A stretch of 9,767 nucleotides of DNA from Desulfobacteraceae bacterium (GTDB lineage: Bacteria; Desulfobacterota; Desulfobacteria; Desulfobacterales; Desulfobacteraceae): contig PIVQ01000230.1 in assembly GCA_003354055.1 (NCBI GenBank), positions 1 through 9,767 of the forward strand, written 5' to 3'. Below are positions 6,296 through 9,767 of the stretch, piece by piece; position 1 is the first letter of the stretch; each line of letters begins with the position of its first letter. The notes under the pieces were generated by a model, which saw nothing but the letters and a program-made list of their open reading frames with translations, did not search any database and was not told the DNA's origin. The position numbers were made by a program, and so were the translations under genes.

Positions 6296-6463
6296 ATAGC
6301 AAAAAAGTGGAATAGAATCTGTTAAGTGTTGAATACCCCTTGTTGACGGGTTAATGAGTCGATTGTCAATGAATTTAATTCTCCTTGTGATCGGATGAAT
6401 TATCAAGAGAACACTTAATCAATTTAGACCGGTTGGTCAATAGAATTTTGATTCCTTACAGCG
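6296..6463. promoter_or_regulatory. Upstream region of the pspA operon; weak promoter candidate and short dyads
   Basis: AT-rich stretch without a gene. On the minus strand TTGATA (complement of 6401-6406) and GAGAAT (complement of 6378-6383) are 17 bases apart. TTGAC (6343-6347) and GTCAA (6365-6369) form a spaced dyad, and TGACGGTCA (6271-6279, inside the remnant) is a perfect 9-bp palindrome repeating the TTGACGG motif of 6343-6349. These could be remains of an operator. No sigma54 pattern of the classical psp type was found. Confidence 0.2.
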
Positions 6464-6496
6464 AAGGCTGCCCCAAAAAAGGAAAACAGCCTTTTT
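6464..6496 (+). terminator. Hairpin with T-run, probable terminator behind the trmB-like gene
   Basis: AAGGCTG (6464-6470) and CAGCCTT (6487-6493) form a 7-bp stem with a 16-base loop; T5 (6492-6496) follows on the plus strand. The gene that needs a terminator here is on the minus strand (stop at 6523). On that strand the stem is not followed by a T-run, though six T lie in the loop. It may work in either direction or only as a 3' stabiliser. Confidence 0.45.
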
Positions 6497-6522
6497 ATGC
6501 TGACCTGGCACTGCTCCGGCCG

Positions 6523-7362
6523 TTATTCCATAAGCTGTCGAAAGGTCGCAAGATCAGTCTTTGAATAGTGGAAGAAGTTATCGTGGACAGAGTCTGCAAA
6601 ATCCTCGAATTTCCGGTAGGTTTCTTTATCCAGGGAGGCAGAGTAGAGATTCACCACAAGATCGTGGGCAATATAATCCTCGCTGACTTCTATAAATCCT
6701 TCATCCCGGCTCCAGGTGACCTTGGAAGCATCTCCTCTGGAAACAATGCCTGAGACAACATGGGAGTGGTCGATGATCACGGAAAGGTAGCGTTCTTTTT
6801 TCTCGGCCATATACCGTTTTATCCGGCGATGGGGTACAAGGTCCTCATAGACCTTGGCCGTACCGAAATAAATACCGCGAAGCCGCACCCCTCTTTCCAG
6901 TGCATCATCCAGCTCTTCGGTCAGGGCGTTAAGTTCCTCGTCCCAAATGGAAACAGCCACCCGTTTTTCCGCGCCCTTGATCAGCACCTTTAAAAAGCTG
7001 ATGATGTTTTCCCGGCCCTGGATCACCACCAGCTTGTCGTCCTGCTTGGGTTCCCTGTACAGGGTGCCTGCATACCGGGTAAGATCATCAAAGATTTTAT
7101 CATATCTGCCTTTGAGTTTTTTGATAAAAATCTCCGGTTCTATGGGCGTGTATACCCGGGTTTTCCCCTCTTCCTGCTCAAACACCATCTGCTTGGCAAT
7201 AAGATTTTTCAATACCTCATAGATCCTTGATCGGGGGATGCCCGATGCCTTGCTCAGGGCATAGCCGTTTACCGGGTACTCTTCAAGCAGGGTGAGATAA
7301 GCCTTGCATTCGTAGGCGGAAAATCCAAGGGATTTCATGTCTTCCATCATCTGTGCGTCCAT
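6523..7362 (-). CDS. TrmB-family transcriptional regulator
   Basis: DNA-binding regulator with the TrmB plan. Numbering from the upstream ATG at 7392, a winged helix-turn-helix (about 16-85; LGFSAYECKAYLTLLEE, then YALSKASGIPRSRIYEVLKNL as recognition region) is followed by a short helical linker. An effector domain of the PLD-like TrmB type runs from about 118 to 262 (LVVIQGRENIISFL, AEKRVAVSIW, SVIIDHSHVVSGIV, HDLVVNLYSA). The ATG at 7362 is preferred: AAGGA lies 7 bases upstream and the product then begins MDAQMMEDMKSLGF, as is usual for the family. The ATG at 7392, 6 bases after the azlD stop, has only a weak GACGG. It follows azlCD on the same strand and probably regulates that operon. 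TrmB members often sense sugars; the ligand here is unknown and may be an amino acid. Confidence 0.88.
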   Translation of the reverse strand: MDAQMMEDMKSLGFSAYECKAYLTLLEEYPVNGYALSKASGIPRSRIYEVLKNLIAKQMVFEQEEGKTRVYTPIEPEIFIKKLKGRYDKIFDDLTRYAGTLYREPKQDDKLVVIQGRENIISFLKVLIKGAEKRVAVSIWDEELNALTEELDDALERGVRLRGIYFGTAKVYEDLVPHRRIKRYMAEKKERYLSVIIDHSHVVSGIVSRGDASKVTWSRDEGFIEVSEDYIAHDLVVNLYSASLDKETYRKFEDFADSVHDNFFHYSKTDLATFRQLME

Positions 7363-7398
7363 GGATATTTCCTTTGTCTTGTCTGTTTTCATCCGTCT

Positions 7399-7707
7399 TT
7401 AACCTGCAAAGGTCATGACCAGGTAAGTGACCCCGACAGATCCCAGAACCGGAACAATTATCCCGCCCCTGAAAAATCCGTAGGCCAGGGTAAAGCCCAT
7501 ACCGACTAGGGCTGCCGCCGGCATATCCGGGGTGGCGCTCATCACCCCCGGTATGATCAGGGCACCGATGGCAGCCACGGGAATTGATTTTAAAAAGGCA
7601 TCCACAATCCGCGGCACCTTCATATTGCTGAAAAAAAGAAACGGGGCCAGTCTGGGGCCGTAGGTCACGGCAGCCATGCCTAAAATCAAGGGAATAAGAT
7701 TATCCAT
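7399..7707 (-). CDS. azlD: AzlD family branched-chain amino acid exporter small subunit
   Basis: A 102-residue membrane protein starting MDNLIPLILG. AAGGAGG (7714-7720) lies 6 bases before this ATG, so the longer reading from 7806 (an odd Cys/Arg/Ser-rich extension) is not the real start. Three or four hydrophobic segments are visible, with the AzlD hallmarks TYGPRLAPFLFF near the N-terminus and FLKSIPVAAIGALIIPG in the middle. The first codons overlap the end of azlC by 8 bp (ATGGATAA), which implies coupled translation and equal amounts of the two subunits. AzlCD exports branched-chain amino acids and related compounds (BrnFE/YgaZH class). Confidence 0.92.
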   Translation of the reverse strand: MDNLIPLILGMAAVTYGPRLAPFLFFSNMKVPRIVDAFLKSIPVAAIGALIIPGVMSATPDMPAAALVGMGFTLAYGFFRGGIIVPVLGSVGVTYLVMTFAG

Positions 7708-8404
7708 GGGCTTCCTCCTTCTGTGGCAGGGATACGCTGATAACAGCGCCGATTGAAGCGATGACAAGGATACAGACAATGATACTCCAGCCTTTGGGCA
7801 GCACATCCATATAGACCAGCAGCCAGTTGAACAGGCCCGATGCCAGGGCCAGAAACGTGGACCTGAACGAGGACTTTATTTCAGGCATAAGGATGGCCAA
7901 AAGCAGGGCATATAGAGCCACACCCATGCTCTGGGTTAAAACAGGCGGCATAAACCCGCCGAGAAGAAATCCTGCCATAGTGCCGGATACCCATCCGGAA
8001 TAGGCAGAGAATTCCACCATCAGAACAAAGGTCCGGGTCAACTCCCCCTTGGTAAAAGAGAGCACTGAAAAAACCTCATCGGTCACCCCGAATGCCATAG
8101 GGATATACCAGGCCTTTGCCTTTTCTTTGATCCGGGTGGTCAAGTAGGTACTCATAAGAAAATGGCGGAAATTGACCAGCAGGGTGGTCAGGATAATGCC
8201 CATGGGACTCATGCCCGTCACCAGAAGATTCAGTGCAATAAACTGGCTGGCTCCGGCAAAGACCACGGCTGAGAATAAAAAGGCCTCCAGAAGAGAGGCG
8301 CCTGTTGTTTCGGCCAGGATCCCAAAGGCTACGGCAGCCGGGAAATATCCTATAAAAAGTGGAATTCCCGCCCGGACCGCGGTACTGATATTTTGCTTTT
8401 CCAT
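7700..8404 (-). CDS. azlC: AzlC family branched-chain amino acid exporter large subunit
   Basis: A 234-residue polytopic inner-membrane protein typical of AzlC/BrnF/YgaZ. The start MEKQNISTAVRAGIPLFIGY is followed by PAAVAFGILAETTG, then FAGASQFIALNLL (a conserved block), then LLVNFRHFLMSTYL and AFGVTDEVFS, and ends in two further hydrophobic segments (about 163-182 and 205-224). GGAG lies 8 bases before the ATG at 8404. The substrate is predicted to be Leu, Ile, Val or Met, by family. It leads the operon azlC-azlD-trmB-like; the promoter and two tandem palindromes lie just upstream. Confidence 0.94.
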   Translation of the reverse strand: MEKQNISTAVRAGIPLFIGYFPAAVAFGILAETTGASLLEAFLFSAVVFAGASQFIALNLLVTGMSPMGIILTTLLVNFRHFLMSTYLTTRIKEKAKAWYIPMAFGVTDEVFSVLSFTKGELTRTFVLMVEFSAYSGWVSGTMAGFLLGGFMPPVLTQSMGVALYALLLAILMPEIKSSFRSTFLALASGLFNWLLVYMDVLPKGWSIIVCILVIASIGAVISVSLPQKEEAHG

Positions 8405-8428
8405 AGTGAAACTCCGTTCAGATTAAAT

Positions 8429-8451
8429 ATAGTGACTATTGTAGTAACTAC
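8429..8451. promoter_or_regulatory. Two tandem 11-bp palindromes, probable operator of the azlCD operon
   Basis: ATAGTGACTAT (8429-8439) and GTAGTAACTAC (8441-8451) are each perfect odd-length palindromes of the form RTAGT-N-ACTAY, with centres 12 bp apart. Both overlap the -10 hexamer (8438-8443), and the second also reaches into the promoter spacer. This is the expected position for a repressor. The TrmB-like product at the end of the operon is the nearest candidate ligand-responsive factor; the LysR-type protein is the alternative. Confidence 0.65.
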
Positions 8452-8465
8452 TACTCTATTGTCAA
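8438..8465 (-). promoter_or_regulatory. Sigma70-type promoter of azlC-azlD-trmB
   Basis: On the minus strand TTGACA (complement of 8460-8465, 6 of 6) and TACAAT (complement of 8438-8443, 5 of 6) are separated by 16 bases. The distance from the -10 to the azlC ATG (8404) gives a leader of about 25-30 bases. Confidence 0.75.
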
Positions 8466-8503
8466 TAAAAATCCGTCCGGAGAATGTAAAAAAAGTTTAG
8501 GAC

Positions 8504-8608
8504 TAAGGGGTCGCGCAATAATTAGTTCACGTTCTGTTTGCAAAATACCCAATGTTTTAAGGGTATCTACAAATGGATTGTTTGAAGTTATTTTTGCGCG
8601 GTCCCTAA
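8504..8608. mobile_element. 105-bp MITE-like element with 26-bp imperfect terminal inverted repeats
   Basis: The left end (8504-8529, starting TAAGGGGTCGCGCAATAATT) and the inverted right end (8608-8583, read on the minus strand TTAGGGACCGCGCAAAAATA) match at 20 of 26 positions. An inner dyad ATACCC (8545-8550)/GGGTAT (8561-8566) marks the centre. CTAA stands at both ends (8503-8506 and 8605-8608), a possible 4-bp target duplication. No transposase is encoded; a short non-autonomous element is the simplest reading. It lies between lysR and the azlC promoter and abuts the lysR stop. It may also act as the lysR terminator, since a 7-base T-run (minus strand) begins at 8494. Confidence 0.55.
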
Positions 8609-9552
8609 AGACGAAAACCGTCGGAAATGCCTGAATCCAGGATGTCCTGTTTTAAAAACCGGATAAAGGTTTTTTCCGTAAGGCTGGGGATTTTATCCTG
8701 AAGCAGGACCAGGGAAATCTTGTTGATCACATCCTTTTGCGCGGTCCGCACAGGAACGATTTCTCCGCTTTCAATGGTGGAGCCCACGATGTGCCGGGCA
8801 ATCACCCCCATACCAAGATCGTTGAGAATCCCGTTGATCACGGCCTGGTGGCTGTCCGCGGTCATGACCCGATTCAATTCGATGGAAAACCGGTTAAAAT
8901 GATGCTTGAACCAGTTCCTCAGGGTAAGGGAGGTTTTCTGGTAGGAGATGAATTCTTTTTTCGCCAGGTTTTGAAGGGAATGGTCCCCTTTTATCTCCCG
9001 GTCGTAATAATTTTTTGAGCAGGCCAGGATCACCTCCTCATCGATCAGGGGCTCTATGCTGTACTGTCCCAGATCCCCGAACACCTGATCCCGGGTAAGG
9101 AAGATATCCACCAGGCCGAAGTCCAGTTCCCCGCTGCTGATCATGGGAAAGATCTCGGACGGATCCCCCAGGTTCATGGAAAAAATCACCTCGGGATAAT
9201 GTTTCCGGAAGGCTGCAAAAATCCGCGGGAAGTAGGATTTTCCGAACTCAATGGGAGAACCGATACGAAGCAAGCCCGAGGGAACATCTTTGGCCTTGAG
9301 AATCGTTTCAATCCCGGCCTCAAGATCCCGGATAAAGGGTGAGACAATATTGAACAGCTGTTCTCCGGCTGACGTGGGCACAAGCCTTCTGTGAAGCCGG
9401 GTGAACAGAGGGACTTTTAATTCAGCTTCCAGCTTGGCCAGGGCCTGACTCACGGCAGATGAGGTAATGTTCAGTTCTTTGGCAGCCAGGGCCACGCTTC
9501 TGGTGTCAAAGATAAAATAGAAGACTTTAATACGGTTCAAATCCGGTAACAT
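8605..9552 (-). CDS. LysR-type transcriptional regulator
   Basis: A 315-residue regulator with the standard LysR plan. The N-terminal winged helix-turn-helix spans about 4-63 (RIKVFYFIFDTRSVALAAKE, then ITSSAVSQALAKLEAELKVP as recognition helix, then LFTRLHRRLVPTSAGEQL). A linker helix follows (67-88), then a periplasmic-binding-protein-like effector domain from about 92 (LRIGSPIEFGKSYFPRIFAA, GELDFGLVDIF, LGMGVIARHIV). Length is normal and the start fits the family, although only a weak GGGTAAGT precedes the ATG. The TAG stop lies at the edge of the MITE-like element. A gene starts divergently 141 bp away, the usual layout for a LysR target; it is also 200 bp upstream of azlC on the same strand. 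The effector is unknown. Confidence 0.93.
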   Translation of the reverse strand: MLPDLNRIKVFYFIFDTRSVALAAKELNITSSAVSQALAKLEAELKVPLFTRLHRRLVPTSAGEQLFNIVSPFIRDLEAGIETILKAKDVPSGLLRIGSPIEFGKSYFPRIFAAFRKHYPEVIFSMNLGDPSEIFPMISSGELDFGLVDIFLTRDQVFGDLGQYSIEPLIDEEVILACSKNYYDREIKGDHSLQNLAKKEFISYQKTSLTLRNWFKHHFNRFSIELNRVMTADSHQAVINGILNDLGMGVIARHIVGSTIESGEIVPVRTAQKDVINKISLVLLQDKIPSLTEKTFIRFLKQDILDSGISDGFRL

Positions 9553-9571
9553 TAGTAATACTTACCCAAGG

Positions 9572-9588
9572 AATTAATTGTTTTAATT
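9572..9588. promoter_or_regulatory. Candidate LysR-type binding site in the divergent intergenic region
   Basis: AATTA-N7-TAATT, a 17-bp interrupted palindrome containing a T-N11-A core, lies 20 bases before the lysR ATG and about 105 bases before the divergent gene. Position and form fit an autoregulatory LysR site. The AT-rich composition makes chance occurrence quite possible. Confidence 0.4.
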
Positions 9589-9693
9589 TTACTAAATAAC
9601 AAAAAAGACGTATCTTTTCAACACCAAGCAAACGATCCGATTGCACCTTTTTAACTGCGGACCGTTTTGAACCAAAACCAATGGAGGTGGAAA

Positions 9694-9767
9694 ATGAAAC
9701 AACTTATAAATACAATCCGACAGATGATGGTCTTTTTTTTCACACCTGAAGATTCTTCACTGATCGC
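9694..9767 (+). CDS. Start of an unidentified gene, divergent from lysR (truncated by the window)
   Basis: ATG at 9694 follows a strong GGAGGTGG (9683-9690) at good spacing and opens MKQLINTIRQ, MMVFFFTPEDSS up to the window edge (24 codons). A basic N-terminus then a short hydrophobic MMVFFF stretch may be the beginning of a membrane protein, but the fragment is too short to name. An ATG at 9681 in another frame closes after 22 codons and lacks a Shine-Dalgarno. As the divergent neighbour it is the likeliest target of the LysR-type regulator. Confidence 0.6.
   Translation, partial: MKQLINTIRQMMVFFFTPEDSSLI

Noticed and set aside
7708..7806. Longer N-terminus for azlD starting at 7806
   Set aside because: The extension overlaps azlC almost entirely, is unlike the family, and a strong AAGGAGG directs the start at 7707.

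Overview
The window reads as part of a moderate-GC bacterial chromosome. The mix of families (a CGGC-domain protein, a PspA/YqiJ/flotillin operon, AzlCD with a TrmB-like regulator) and the codon style are compatible with a Desulfobacteraceae-type sulfate reducer, but that placement is an inference. No rRNA, tRNA, CRISPR array, integrase or intact transposase is visible.

Layout. (1) 1-1048, plus strand: a stand-alone papain-fold protein (224-724) with the Cys/His/Asp-Gln signature of polymorphic-toxin papain-like domains, followed by about 320 bases without a secure gene. (2) 1049-2450, minus strand: a CGGC-domain cysteine-rich protein followed by two small exported, lipoprotein-like proteins whose genes overlap, with a candidate promoter upstream and a candidate terminator downstream. 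(3) 2600-5842, minus strand: an envelope-maintenance operon in the order pspA-like, yqiJ-like, yqiK-like (flotillin), closed by a clear intrinsic terminator. (4) 5874-6295, minus strand: a decayed small gene just upstream of pspA. It carries in-frame stops and a probable frameshift, and is interrupted by a 94-bp nested inverted-repeat element. (5) 6523-8404, minus strand: the operon azlC-azlD-trmB-like, a two-subunit branched-chain amino acid exporter plus a regulator. Its strong sigma70-type promoter is overlapped by two tandem 11-bp palindromes. (6) 8504-8608: a 105-bp MITE-like element with 26-bp imperfect terminal inverted repeats, sitting at the stop codon of a lysR-type gene. (7) 8605-9552, minus strand: the LysR-type regulator, divergent from a gene that starts at 9694 and leaves the window.

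How the parts work together. PspA (peripheral ESCRT-III-like coat), YqiJ (inner-membrane OB-fold protein) and YqiK (flotillin scaffold) are expected to act jointly on inner-membrane integrity; the broken gene ahead of them may once have been their regulator. AzlC and AzlD form one exporter, and the TrmB-like protein encoded at the end of that operon is the best candidate to bind the two palindromes. The most unusual structures are two short non-coding palindromic elements (6067-6160 and 8504-8608) that share a small core, the paired operators at azlC, and the solitary papain-fold protein.
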